A stretch of DNA of 64,000 bases from JAGVSR01 sp963742405. Its GTDB lineage: Bacteria > Pseudomonadota > Alphaproteobacteria > Rhizobiales > Hyphomicrobiaceae. Positions 1 through 8,399 of the stretch are shown here, one piece after another. Location: the NCBI GenBank assembly GCA_963742405.1, contig CAVUMB010000007.1:124001-188000 (forward strand), in the 5' to 3' direction. Made by a program: the position numbers and the translations under genes. The notes under the pieces were generated by a model. It was not told where the DNA came from. It searched no databases and saw only the letters and a program-made list of their open reading frames with translations. Every line of letters begins with the position of its first letter. The first letter of the stretch is position 1.

Positions 1-726
1 CTCGTCGAGCTGTTCAAGTTCATGAGCCGCGATGAAGCCCGCCACGCCGGTTTCATCAACGATACGCTGCGCGATTTCGACATCGGCATCGATCTCGGGT
101 TCCTGACGAAGGCGAAGAAATACACCTTCTTCCGGCCGAAGTTCATCTTCTACGCCACGTACCTGTCGGAGAAGATTGGCTACGCCCGCTACATCACCAT
201 CTTCCGCCACCTTGAGCGGCATCCCGACAAGCGTTTCCACCCGATCTTCAAGTGGTTCGAAAAGTGGTGCAACGACGAGTTTCGCCACGGAGAGGCGTTC
301 GCCTTGTTGATGCGCGCCAATCCGCATCTTCTTGAAGGCGTGAACAAGCTGTGGGTGCGCTTTTTCGTACTCGCGGTTTACTCCACGATGTACGTGCGCG
401 ACCACGCCCGTCCGGAGTTCCACAAGGCAATCGGCATCGATCCAACCGAATACGACATGAAGGTTTTCCGCCTCACGTCGGAAATTGCCCGTCAGGTATT
501 CCCGGTCGAACTCGACATCGACAATCCGAAGTTCCTCAAGCGACTTGAGAAGCTGCGCGTCATTAACGACAAGCTCGTCGCAATCGAGGGCAAGACGGGG
601 ATCACGTCCCGCCTGCGCCGCTTCGGTCTTGGCGCCTCTGCCGTCACGACATTTGCAAGCCTCTATCTGATGAAGGCGCGGGACAATCCGCTCCCGCAGC
701 AGATCCGGCTCGAACCCATCTGGTAA
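1..726 (+). CDS. acsF: Mg-protoporphyrin IX monomethyl ester oxidative cyclase, aerobic (3' part)
   Basis: This is the C-terminal 241 residues of the oxygen-dependent diiron cyclase that closes ring E of bacteriochlorophyll. The frame is open at base 1, so the start lies outside the window. Two diiron ligand motifs are visible: DEARH at fragment residues 11-15 and DEFRH at about 92-96, the paired ExxH-type motifs of the ferritin-like AcsF/Crd1 family. It is followed after 23 bases by puhE and then hemA, a common end of the puh operon in purple bacteria. It works with O2, whereas bchE downstream is the O2-independent alternative. Identification is firm; only the N-terminus is missing. Confidence 0.95.
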   Translation, partial: LVELFKFMSRDEARHAGFINDTLRDFDIGIDLGFLTKAKKYTFFRPKFIFYATYLSEKIGYARYITIFRHLERHPDKRFHPIFKWFEKWCNDEFRHGEAFALLMRANPHLLEGVNKLWVRFFVLAVYSTMYVRDHARPEFHKAIGIDPTEYDMKVFRLTSEIARQVFPVELDIDNPKFLKRLEKLRVINDKLVAIEGKTGITSRLRRFGLGASAVTTFASLYLMKARDNPLPQQIRLEPIW

Positions 727-749
727 CTGTAGCGCGCGAGGGCCTTTCT

Positions 750-1610
750 TTGTTGCTGTATGGCTTGCCCGTTCTCTTCGTTCTATTCGCCTGGTGGTTC
801 CTCACCGGTGCGGTGTTGTGGCTCGTCGGGCTGCCGCGGACGACAGTGCGCTGGTCAATGACCGTGGCAACGGTGGTTGGCCTGGGCGCGCTCGTCACAC
901 TCTGGCAGACGGCCGGCGATACCTCGCCGGCCGCAGCCTACATCGCGTTTCTAGCCGCGCTCCTGGTCTGGGGCTGGCATGAGATGAGCTTCCTGACAGG
1001 AGTAGTGACGGGTCCCCGCACTACCGAGGCACCGCGCCGCGTGAGTGGTCGTGCGGGACTTTTGCCGGCCGTTGAAACGCTGATCTACCACGAGGCGGCC
1101 ATTCTTCTGACGGTCGGCATCCTGGCTGTGATGCTTGCGGGTCAGCCGAACGAAGTCGGGTTGTGGACCTTCGTCATCCTTTGGGTCATGCGCATCAGCG
1201 CCAAGTTGAACGTTTATCTCGGCGTGCCCAACCTGACGGAAGAATTTCTTCCCGCGCACCTGACCTATCTCAAAACGTATTTTTGCCGGCGCTCTATGAA
1301 TTTGCTGTTCCCAGTCTCCGTCACGCTATCGACCATCGCGACGTGGCTGTTAATCACGCAAGCAGGCAATTCCCTCACGCCCTTCGACACGATCGGTTTC
1401 ACCTTCCTGGCAACCCTCATGGCGCTAGCTCTGATCGAGCACTGGTTCCTTGTTGTCCCTCTTCCATCCGCATCGCTCTGGTCCTGGGGGCTTTGGTCGC
1501 GCGAGGCCGACGAACACGCGCAGCCGGCAGCACACGCCCACGCCCACGCCCGAGCCGCTGTACCGATCCAGCCCGACCCGCCGCAACCCGTCAGCGCGAC
1601 CATCTTCTAG
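750..1610 (+). CDS. puhE: photosynthetic complex assembly protein PuhE (DUF3623)
   Basis: A 286-residue integral membrane protein with several hydrophobic segments and a His/Ala/Pro-rich C-terminal tail (repeated AHAHAH near residue 265). Its N-terminal pattern (LLYGLPVLF, then WWFLTGAVLWL) matches the PuhE family, which affects assembly of the reaction centre-LH1 core and pigment synthesis. There is no ATG near the 5' end; TTG at 750 gives the family-like N-terminus and follows GAGGG. It sits between acsF and hemA on the same strand, so it is probably co-transcribed with both. The family's exact biochemical role is not settled. Confidence 0.85.
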   Translation: MLLYGLPVLFVLFAWWFLTGAVLWLVGLPRTTVRWSMTVATVVGLGALVTLWQTAGDTSPAAAYIAFLAALLVWGWHEMSFLTGVVTGPRTTEAPRRVSGRAGLLPAVETLIYHEAAILLTVGILAVMLAGQPNEVGLWTFVILWVMRISAKLNVYLGVPNLTEEFLPAHLTYLKTYFCRRSMNLLFPVSVTLSTIATWLLITQAGNSLTPFDTIGFTFLATLMALALIEHWFLVVPLPSASLWSWGLWSREADEHAQPAAHAHAHARAAVPIQPDPPQPVSATIF

Positions 1611-1660
1611 CCCCATTGCACCAAATCAACCGACCGACAGCATAAGAACGGAGAAGCAAA

Positions 1661-2893
1661 ATGGATTACCTGTCGATATTCCGCGAGCAGCTCGACGGCC
1701 TCAAGGCCGAGGGTCGCTACCGCGTCTTCGCGGACATCAAGCGGCAGTGTGGATCCTTCCCGACCGCGGTGCACCACACCGACGCCGGAGCGCGCCCGAT
1801 CACGGTCTGGTGCTCGAACGATTATCTCGGCATGGGCCAGCATCCGGTGGTCCTAGCCGCCATGCATCAGGCGATTGACGAAGCGGGCGCCGGTTCGGGT
1901 GGCACACGAAACATCTCCGGCACCACGCGCTACCATGTCGAACTTGAGCAAGAAATTGCCGACCTACATGGCAAGCAGTCAGCGCTTCTCTTCACCTCGG
2001 CCTATGTCGCCAACGAGGCGACCCTGTCCACACTGCAGCGCCTGATCCCGGGCATTATCGTCTTCTCCGACGAAAAAAACCACGCTTCGATGATCGAGGG
2101 CATCCGTCACGGCAACGGCCCAAAAAAGATTTTCCGCCATAACGACGTGGAGGATCTTGAAAGGAAGCTGAAACAGGCGCCCGTCGGCGCGCCCAAGCTG
2201 ATCGTGTTCGAGAGCGTCTACTCCATGGACGGCCACATCGCACCGATGGCCGCGATCTGCGATCTGGCCAAAAAATATGGCGCCATGACCTATCTCGACG
2301 AAGTCCACGCCGTGGGGCTCTACGGTCCGCGCGGCGGCGGCATCGCCGAGCGTGAAGGTCTGATGGACCGCATCGACATCATCAACGGCACGCTTGCCAA
2401 GGGATTTGGCGTCATGGGCGGATACATTGCCGCCAAGCGCGACATCTGTGATGCGATCCGCTCGTTCGCCTCCGGCTTCATATTCTCCACTTCGCTGGCG
2501 CCGGCCATTACCGCCGGTGCACTGGCCAGCATGCGGCACCTCAAAGCCAGCAATGCCGAGCGCGAACGTCACCAGGAGCGGGCCAAAACGCTGAAGACAA
2601 GATTGAAAGATGCCAACATTCCGTTCATGGCCAACCCGAGCCACATCGTCCCCGTGATGGTCGGCGATCCTGTGCACTGCAAGGCTGTCACCGACACTCT
2701 GCTCAACCACTACGGAATTTACGTTCAGCCGATCAACTATCCGACCGTTCCGAAAGGGACCGAACGCATGCGCTTGACACCGGGTCCGCTGCACACCGAC
2801 CAGCAGATGTCGGTGCTCGTCGCGGCACTCAGCGATCTATGGAGTGCGTGTCCGATGGCAAACGGCAAGTATGTCCGCCTCGCCGCCGAATAA
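1661..2893 (+). CDS. hemA: 5-aminolevulinate synthase
   Basis: PLP enzyme of the alpha-oxoamine synthase family that condenses glycine and succinyl-CoA to 5-aminolevulinate, the committed step to heme and bacteriochlorophyll. It has 410 residues, as usual for the family. The PLP lysine lies in GTLAKGFGV (K247), with the cofactor aspartate in YLDEVHAVG (about 211-219) and the N-terminal CSNDYLGM. The ATG follows GGAGAAGC. It is the last gene of the acsF-puhE-hemA run and ends at a strong intrinsic terminator, which separates it from bchE. Placement in the photosynthesis cluster suggests a role in pigment supply; a second hemA elsewhere is possible. Confidence 0.96.
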   Translation: MDYLSIFREQLDGLKAEGRYRVFADIKRQCGSFPTAVHHTDAGARPITVWCSNDYLGMGQHPVVLAAMHQAIDEAGAGSGGTRNISGTTRYHVELEQEIADLHGKQSALLFTSAYVANEATLSTLQRLIPGIIVFSDEKNHASMIEGIRHGNGPKKIFRHNDVEDLERKLKQAPVGAPKLIVFESVYSMDGHIAPMAAICDLAKKYGAMTYLDEVHAVGLYGPRGGGIAEREGLMDRIDIINGTLAKGFGVMGGYIAAKRDICDAIRSFASGFIFSTSLAPAITAGALASMRHLKASNAERERHQERAKTLKTRLKDANIPFMANPSHIVPVMVGDPVHCKAVTDTLLNHYGIYVQPINYPTVPKGTERMRLTPGPLHTDQQMSVLVAALSDLWSACPMANGKYVRLAAE

Positions 2894-2918
2894 CGCCCTC
2901 ACGTCGATCCAGCCCTCG

Positions 2919-2952
2919 AAGCCGCCGCGGTCCTCCGCGGCGGCTTTTTTTT
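2919..2952 (+). terminator. Rho-independent terminator after hemA
   Basis: A perfect GCCGCCGCGG / CCGCGGCGGC stem with a TCCT loop, followed by eight T residues. It closes the acsF-puhE-hemA transcript and insulates bchE. Confidence 0.93.
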
Positions 2953-2967
2953 GGCAATCGATCCTCC

Positions 2968-2995
2968 TTGATGAGCGTCAATTGATCAACGTCAA
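2968..2995 (+). promoter_or_regulatory. two abutting FNR/FixK-type boxes upstream of bchE
   Basis: TTGAT-GAGC-GTCAA (2968-2981) is followed without a gap by TTGAT-CAAC-GTCAA (2982-2995). Each matches 9 of 10 defined positions of the FNR/FixK consensus TTGAT-N4-ATCAA. The second box is centred at 2988.5, exactly 41.5 bases before a start point expected near 3030 from the -10-like TAACTT at 3018-3023. That is the class II activator geometry. It fits low-oxygen activation of the anaerobic cyclase gene, as known for FnrL in Rhodobacter. Confidence 0.8.
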
Positions 2996-3015
2996 TCCGC
3001 AAGGTCAAACCGCAG

Positions 3016-3033
3016 TGTAACTTTCGCTAGACA
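3016..3033 (+). promoter_or_regulatory. PpsR/CrtJ-type operator overlapping the bchE promoter
   Basis: TGT-N12-ACA, the recognition pattern of the aerobic photosynthesis repressor PpsR/CrtJ, spans the putative -10 (TAACTT, 3018-3023) and start site. A bound repressor would block initiation. PpsR usually binds pairs of sites and only one is seen here. Confidence 0.6.
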
Positions 3034-3058
3034 CATTAAGTGCGACGGAGGTCGGTCC

Positions 3059-4705
3059 ATGCGCGTGCTCTTCATTCATCCCAATTACCATTCGGGCGGA
3101 GCGGAAATCGCGGGTAACTGGCCGCCGGCCTGGGTTGCCTATCTTGCTGGAGCGCTGAAAGCGAATGGCTTCGACGACGTGCATTTCATCGACTCGATGA
3201 CGCACGACATCGACGACGAGCGATTGAAAACCATGATCGAAAATCTGCAGCCCGACATCGTCGGCTGCACGGCCATCACGCCGTCGATCTATAAAGCCGA
3301 AAACGTACTCAAGATGGCCAAGGACGTCTGTCCGAACGCCGTCACGCTGCTTGGCGGCATCCACGGCACCTTCATGTACCGTCAGGTTCTGGCCGAAGCG
3401 CCCTACATCGATGCCATCGTGCGCGGTGAGGGCGAGGAAATCATGATCGACGTGGCCAAAGCCGTCGCGGAAGGTCGGTGGCCCGAAGGCCGCGCGTCGA
3501 TCAAGGGGCTTGCCTACGTCGTCGACGGCATGGTGATTGCGACCCCGGCCGCACCAACGGTGAAAAACCTCGAGGCGATCAAGGCGGACTGGAGCATCCT
3601 GGATTGGCCGAAGTATCAATACATCCCGCTTGGTGTGCGCGTCGCCATTCCTAACATGGCTCGCGGCTGCCCGTTTACATGCTCGTTCTGCTCGCAATGG
3701 AAGTTCTGGCGCGACTACCGCATCCGCGATCCCAAAGCCGTGGTCGACGAAATTGTAGAACTGCGTGATAAATTCGAAGTTGGCTTCTTCATTCTGGCCG
3801 ATGAAGAGCCGACCATTAACCGCAAGAAATTCGTCGCTTTCTGCCAGGAACTGATCGACCGCAAGGTTGGACTGCTGTGGGGCATCAACACGCGCGTCAC
3901 CGACATCCTGCGTGATGAAAAGCTCCTGCCGTTCTATCGGCAAGCCGGCCTCATCCACGTCTCGCTGGGCACGGAAGCCGCCGCGCAGCTGAAACTCGAT
4001 CTATTCAATAAGGAAACGACGGTCGCGCAGAACAAGCGCGCTGTGCAGCTTCTGCGCGACGCCGGCATCGTCGTCGAAGCACAATTCATTGTCGGATTGG
4101 AAAACGAGACCGCCGAAACCCTCGAAGAGACCTATCGCATGGCCTGCGATTGGAAACCCGATCTCGCCAACTGGTCGATGTACACACCTTGGCCGTTCTC
4201 CGATCTGTTCAAGGAGCTCGGAGATAAGGTCGAAGTATTCGACTATGAAAAATACAATTTCGTCACGCCGATTATGAAACCCGACTCCATGGACCGGGCC
4301 GAATTGCTCGACCGCGTCATGAATAACTACCGGCGTTTTTACATGAAGAAGGCGTTGTTCTCCTACCCGTTCGCCGGTACCGGCGATCGACGCAAATACC
4401 TGTGGGGCTGCCTCAAGGCATTCCTGAAAGCAGGCTTCGAACGCAAATTCTACGATCTGGGCAAGGTCGACTATTGGGGCCCGCAGTCAAAGAAGAAAGT
4501 GAAATTCGACTTCGACATGACGCGCGAGCGCGCCAATGATGAAGATGTCGAGTGGCAGGTGACGCACAACCGCAAAACCAACACCATGCACGAGGCGGCA
4601 CTCGCGATGGCGTGCGGTGGCGGCACGGAGCAAATGGCGGAGGAGGCGGGAGACGCACCGAGCAGCAGCACTTCACGGATCGGCGCAGCAGATAGGCGAC
4701 GATGA
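3059..4705 (+). CDS. bchE: anaerobic Mg-protoporphyrin IX monomethyl ester cyclase (radical SAM, B12)
   Basis: A 548-residue cobalamin-binding-type radical SAM enzyme that closes ring E using water rather than O2. The N-terminal B12-type Rossmann region (residues 1-150) opens with MRVLFIHPNYHSGG. The [4Fe-4S]/SAM motif CPFTCSFC has cysteines at 204, 208 and 211. The ATG follows GGAGG at an ideal distance. The tail beyond about residue 510 is low-complexity (Gly/Ser/Arg-rich) and may not be conserved. The promoter upstream carries FNR-type and PpsR-type sites, so expression is probably anaerobic. bchJ follows 119 bases downstream. Presence beside acsF gives the organism both cyclase types. Confidence 0.95.
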   Translation: MRVLFIHPNYHSGGAEIAGNWPPAWVAYLAGALKANGFDDVHFIDSMTHDIDDERLKTMIENLQPDIVGCTAITPSIYKAENVLKMAKDVCPNAVTLLGGIHGTFMYRQVLAEAPYIDAIVRGEGEEIMIDVAKAVAEGRWPEGRASIKGLAYVVDGMVIATPAAPTVKNLEAIKADWSILDWPKYQYIPLGVRVAIPNMARGCPFTCSFCSQWKFWRDYRIRDPKAVVDEIVELRDKFEVGFFILADEEPTINRKKFVAFCQELIDRKVGLLWGINTRVTDILRDEKLLPFYRQAGLIHVSLGTEAAAQLKLDLFNKETTVAQNKRAVQLLRDAGIVVEAQFIVGLENETAETLEETYRMACDWKPDLANWSMYTPWPFSDLFKELGDKVEVFDYEKYNFVTPIMKPDSMDRAELLDRVMNNYRRFYMKKALFSYPFAGTGDRRKYLWGCLKAFLKAGFERKFYDLGKVDYWGPQSKKKVKFDFDMTRERANDEDVEWQVTHNRKTNTMHEAALAMACGGGTEQMAEEAGDAPSSSTSRIGAADRRR

Positions 4706-4719
4706 CGCCGTAAGCGGTT

Positions 4720-4736
4720 GTCAAACGGGGTTTGAC
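4720..4736 (+). other. small hairpin between bchE and bchJ
   Basis: GTCAAAC and GTTTGAC form a 7-bp stem with a 3-base loop, 14 bases after the bchE stop. There is no T-run, so it is not a classical terminator. It could be a processing or stability element between the two cistrons. Confidence 0.35.
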
Positions 4737-4824
4737 TGCGAAGCTGGTGAGAAGCCGAACGCCCAAGCACTCAGGACGACGTTCACGGTCGGCGGCATGA
4801 AGCCCGCGGCCGCAAAGGTGTCGC

Positions 4825-5487
4825 ATGAGATCGCTGGCGCTTGAGGCGGCTCGCGAAGCGGGTGATCGGAGCCGGGACGCGGTCGCGCGTATCGGCCCGA
4901 ACGCCATCATTCAGCTTGGCGACGCCATCGTCGCCCAGCTGGGCGCCGCAGCGCGTCACGACTTTTTCCACGCAGCGGGCCTCGGCAAATATCTGACGGC
5001 CCTGCCCACGAGCATGGTCGATGAGAAAGAGGTCATCGCCTTGCACCGGGCGCTGCGCTCGTCCTTGCCATCCGATCACTACCGCGCAATCGCATGGGAC
5101 GCGGGCCTGCGCACCGGCGATTATATCCTTGCCCACCGCATTCCGAGACTTGCGCAGCGGCTTCTGCGGCGACTTCCAGCGTCTCTAGCTGCCAAGGCGC
5201 TCACGTTGGCCATCGCGAAGCATTCCTGGACGTTCGCCGGCAGCGGAAATTTCCGCGCGCGATCAACACGTCCGCTCGTTCTGGAAATCGAAGCGAGCCC
5301 CCTTTGCCGTGGCGAGTATGCCAGCACACCCCTATGCGATTACTATGCGGGCACGTTTACCCGTCTTTATGGGACGTTGGTCGACCCACGGCTCACATTC
5401 GGCGAGACAACCTGCGCCTGCGTCGCCGGCACGCTTTGCCGCTTCGAAGCCGCAACGCTCGGCCGACCGGGACATCCTGCCTCTTGA
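4825..5487 (+). CDS. bchJ: bacteriochlorophyll biosynthesis protein BchJ (V4R domain)
   Basis: A 220-residue protein of the BchJ family. The C-terminal half carries the 4-vinyl-reductase-type (V4R) domain with its typical cysteine-rich stretch (ETTCACVAGTLCRFE, residues 190-204). BchJ was first taken for the 8-vinyl reductase. Later work assigns that activity to other proteins and suggests BchJ helps deliver a tetrapyrrole substrate, so the role is best left open. ATG 4825 is the first in-frame start after a stop at 4798. It follows bchE on the same strand, as in other purple bacteria. Confidence 0.85.
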   Translation: MRSLALEAAREAGDRSRDAVARIGPNAIIQLGDAIVAQLGAAARHDFFHAAGLGKYLTALPTSMVDEKEVIALHRALRSSLPSDHYRAIAWDAGLRTGDYILAHRIPRLAQRLLRRLPASLAAKALTLAIAKHSWTFAGSGNFRARSTRPLVLEIEASPLCRGEYASTPLCDYYAGTFTRLYGTLVDPRLTFGETTCACVAGTLCRFEAATLGRPGHPAS

Positions 5488-5518
5488 TCCCTCGCGACCT
5501 GTTCTCTACCCACGGATT

Positions 5519-6388
5519 ATGCACAACCCGTCCCCCATTCCAATTCTGTCGTCGATTGAGAACCATGGCACCGGCCATAAGGCTTGGTTGGTGGATATTT
5601 GGGGCGTCATGCATAATGGGGTGACGCCGTATCTTCCAGCTGCGGATGCTTGCGCGAAATTCCGCGCCCACGGTGGCACCGTTCTTCTGCTGTCGAATGC
5701 ACCGCGCCCAGCCGCCTCCGTGGCCGAACAGCTCGAGCGTATCGGCGTGCCGAAAACGGCCTACGATACGATTTTAACTTCAGGGGATGCGTCGCGCGAC
5801 TTGATCATGCGCGCAGCCGGGGCGGGCCGCGCCATCGGGCATATTGGTCCGGACCGCGATGTCGGCCTCTTCGATGGAGCCGCGCTGCCGGTCCCGTTGC
5901 AAAAAGCGCAGACTGTGGTGTGCACCGGTCTCTTCAACGACGAGACCGAGACGCCGGAAACGTACGTCGAGATCCTGGCGCTACTGAAGAAACGCGGCGT
6001 GGACATGATCTGCGCCAATCCCGATATCACAGTCGAGCGCGGCGGCCGGATCATCTATTGCGCCGGAGCCTTGGCCAAAGCATTCGAGGATATCGGCGGC
6101 ACAGTCGCGTACGCGGGCAAACCCTACTTGCCAATCTACGATTTAGCCTTCGAGCGGCTCACCGCCGTACGCGCGGAGCCGATCACTCGTGATGACGTGT
6201 TGGCGATCGGCGATGGCGTCGGCACCGATATCGAAGGGGCCGCGGCAGCCGGGATCGCATCCATCTACGTTGCAAGTGGCGTCCATGCCGGGCCAAGCGG
6301 CCGCATCGACGACGCGAGTGTCGAGGCAATCTTTTCCCGGATCGCGGGACGTCCCATCGCCGCGATGAACGGTCTGGCCTGGCCGTAA
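5519..6388 (+). CDS. HAD superfamily class IIA hydrolase (TIGR01459-like)
   Basis: A 289-residue phosphatase-like protein of the HAD-IIA (NagD-type) group. Motif I is degenerate as LVDIWGVMHNG (about 23-33) and motif IV is AIGDGVGTDIEGA near residue 240. The start at 5519 was chosen because the open frame above it runs through bchJ and looks non-coding. The substrate is unknown; relatives act on small sugar or nucleotide phosphates. It lies at the edge of the photosynthesis cluster and converges on the cfa-type gene, the two stop codons being only 2 bases apart. Confidence 0.82.
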   Translation: MHNPSPIPILSSIENHGTGHKAWLVDIWGVMHNGVTPYLPAADACAKFRAHGGTVLLLSNAPRPAASVAEQLERIGVPKTAYDTILTSGDASRDLIMRAAGAGRAIGHIGPDRDVGLFDGAALPVPLQKAQTVVCTGLFNDETETPETYVEILALLKKRGVDMICANPDITVERGGRIIYCAGALAKAFEDIGGTVAYAGKPYLPIYDLAFERLTAVRAEPITRDDVLAIGDGVGTDIEGAAAAGIASIYVASGVHAGPSGRIDDASVEAIFSRIAGRPIAAMNGLAWP

Positions 6389-6390
6389 GA

Positions 6391-7563
6391 CTACCGCCGC
6401 GCTGGCACCAATTCGAATTGATGCACGTCAGTGCGCCCGATCGCGAAAGCGCCCGCGCACATGGCCAGATAAAGCCGCCAGCCGCGCAGGAAACCTTCTT
6501 CGTAACCCAGGGCCCGGATGTCGGGCAGAGCCGCATCGAACCGCTCGAGCCATTCGCGGCAGGTGCGCGAGTAACACTGGCCGAATGAGAAGACGTCGCG
6601 CATCGCCAAACCCGCCCGCTCCGACTCCTGCTTGAACCGCGTCACAGATGGCAGCATCCCGCCAGGAAAAATATGATGGCGGATATAATCGCTCGACGTC
6701 CGGTAAGTCGGAAACAACTGCTCGCTGATGCTGATCGTCTGAATGACCGCGACCCCATTCGACGTCAGTCGCTCACGCAGTGTCTGGAAGTATGTCGGCC
6801 AGTAAGTTTCACCGACGGCTTCGAACATTTCGATCGAAACGATGGATGAAAATGTTCCGGCCTGCTTGCGATAATCCTGCAATTTGATGTCGGCCGCATT
6901 GCCGACGCGGGTCCTGGCGTAATCGTGTTGGCGTGGCGAAATCGTGAGCGCCGTCACGTCATGTCCCTGATGCACGGCCGCTTCCGTGAAACCGCCCCAG
7001 CCACAGCCGATTTCGAGAACTTTGCCCGGCGCATCGCCAATCCGGTCGAGGATTCGCTTGTACTTTGCCTTCTGCGCAGTTTCGAGGTCCGTTTCGGGGG
7101 CGGAGAAAATCGCGCTGGAGTAGGTCATCGTCGGGTCGAGCCAGCGCGAATAGAAATCGTTGCCGACGTCGTAATGCGCCATGATGTTGCGCTGCGAACC
7201 TTTGACCGAGTTCCGCCGGAAGAACCATTCCAGAAGCACCGATCGAATTCGATGCAGGGTCGTGCCCCACGCGAGGCGACCGAGCCCGTTCATATTCAAC
7301 ATCAAAACTTTCAGCAGCTCTTCCAGGTCCGGGCTGTCCCACCAGCCCGCCATGTAGGCATTGCCCAGACCAATATCGCCCTCTGCAAGTGAAGCGTTGA
7401 TCGTCCGCCAGTCCTTGACGTGAATGATGCCATGCGGCCCTGCCTCGGTGCCGGCAAATGTCCGTTCCTCGCCCTCTGGAGTGATGACGGTCAGCGTTCC
7501 GATGCGCGTTGCGCTTTCGAGGACGCGCAGGGCTTTCCGGCCGAGGTAGGGGATCGTCGTCAT
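6391..7563 (-). CDS. SAM-dependent methyltransferase of the cyclopropane-fatty-acid synthase family
   Basis: A 390-residue Cfa/CmaA-type enzyme that alkylates unsaturated acyl chains of membrane phospholipids. The SAM motif VLEIGCGWGG is at 182-191 and the family signature YDVGNDFY at 131-138. It is the last gene of a minus-strand run FAD oxidoreductase - DUF1365 - Cfa, with a 4-bp overlap with DUF1365. In Rhodobacter sphaeroides and Rhodopseudomonas palustris such methyltransferases include UfaM, which methylates vaccenic acid on the way to furan fatty acids. From sequence alone a cyclopropane synthase and UfaM cannot be told apart. Confidence 0.88.
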   Translation of the reverse strand: MTTIPYLGRKALRVLESATRIGTLTVITPEGEERTFAGTEAGPHGIIHVKDWRTINASLAEGDIGLGNAYMAGWWDSPDLEELLKVLMLNMNGLGRLAWGTTLHRIRSVLLEWFFRRNSVKGSQRNIMAHYDVGNDFYSRWLDPTMTYSSAIFSAPETDLETAQKAKYKRILDRIGDAPGKVLEIGCGWGGFTEAAVHQGHDVTALTISPRQHDYARTRVGNAADIKLQDYRKQAGTFSSIVSIEMFEAVGETYWPTYFQTLRERLTSNGVAVIQTISISEQLFPTYRTSSDYIRHHIFPGGMLPSVTRFKQESERAGLAMRDVFSFGQCYSRTCREWLERFDAALPDIRALGYEEGFLRGWRLYLAMCAGAFAIGRTDVHQFELVPARR

Positions 7564-8399
7564 TTCTGCTCCGGCGTAATGGAGTGGGTTCGATCACCAA
7601 GTGACGGCGTCACGAGGTGGTCGGGGGCTTCTGGCTTGGCAAAGAGTTTGTGGCCCCTGATGTAGAGGCGCACAGCATGATAGTGGATCAGCAACACGAC
7701 CTGCAGTGTCGGGAATGGATGACGCACGAAGCTGCGCCAGAGCGCCGCCGAGGTAAGTTCCGACAGCCGACCCGCGATCGTCGCCGACAGAACCCTCGTG
7801 CCATCCCTGTGCAGATCGATTTTTATCGAAACGCGGTCCGCCCTCTCAACGAAGCGAAAGCGATATTCGCCGTCGACGGGGAGAAAGGGCGACACGTGGA
7901 ACACCTTCTCGGCCACGAGATCATCGTCCGATTCAATCGCCGTTCCGTTGGACTTGCGACAGAGGTAGCAGTGCCGCTCGCCGAATGTGTTGTTCACTTC
8001 CGCCAGCACCGCGATCAGAGCGCCCGACCCATCATGGCAGAGCCAGAAGCTGACCGGATTAAACCCGAAGCCAAGCACGCGCGGAAGGGTCAGAAGCGTC
8101 ACCTCGCCGTCGGGCACTTGGGCCCCGACTTCGGCAAACGCAGACTTCAGCCAGTCGTTCACGTCGGCGCCGCGATCCCCATAGTCACGGTCGTTGAGGG
8201 CGAACAGCCCCCAGCCGTTGCGATTGAGAAAACGCCGCTTCAATCGGGGCAACGCCGTGATCGGCACATGCAGATAGGTCAGGTCATGCGCCAACGTGTA
8301 AGGTTTTGGCGAGAAGCGCGCATGGGTGATCCGCGCGTCAAGTAGCCCGCGGGCAATCGGCTCAGTCGCGATTGCGGAGTTGGCGCTTGTCACAGCCAT
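7560..8399 (-). CDS. DUF1365 family protein
   Basis: A 279-residue protein of the DUF1365 family. Conserved stretches include FNPVSFWLCHD and the YLCRKSNG segment. The start at 8399 (MAVTSAN) is preferred over the longer frame, because it leaves a 10-bp overlap with the upstream oxidoreductase gene, which suggests translational coupling. DUF1365 is nearly always found between an FAD amine-oxidase-like gene and a Cfa-type methyltransferase. A role in modifying phospholipid acyl chains is inferred from that context; no catalytic residues are established here. Confidence 0.82.
   Translation of the reverse strand: MAVTSANSAIATEPIARGLLDARITHARFSPKPYTLAHDLTYLHVPITALPRLKRRFLNRNGWGLFALNDRDYGDRGADVNDWLKSAFAEVGAQVPDGEVTLLTLPRVLGFGFNPVSFWLCHDGSGALIAVLAEVNNTFGERHCYLCRKSNGTAIESDDDLVAEKVFHVSPFLPVDGEYRFRFVERADRVSIKIDLHRDGTRVLSATIAGRLSELTSAALWRSFVRHPFPTLQVVLLIHYHAVRLYIRGHKLFAKPEAPDHLVTPSLGDRTHSITPEQK

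Noticed and set aside
5309..5518. 70-residue N-terminal extension of the HAD hydrolase
   Set aside because: It overlaps bchJ in another frame, has no family similarity, and ATG 5519 gives the expected start.
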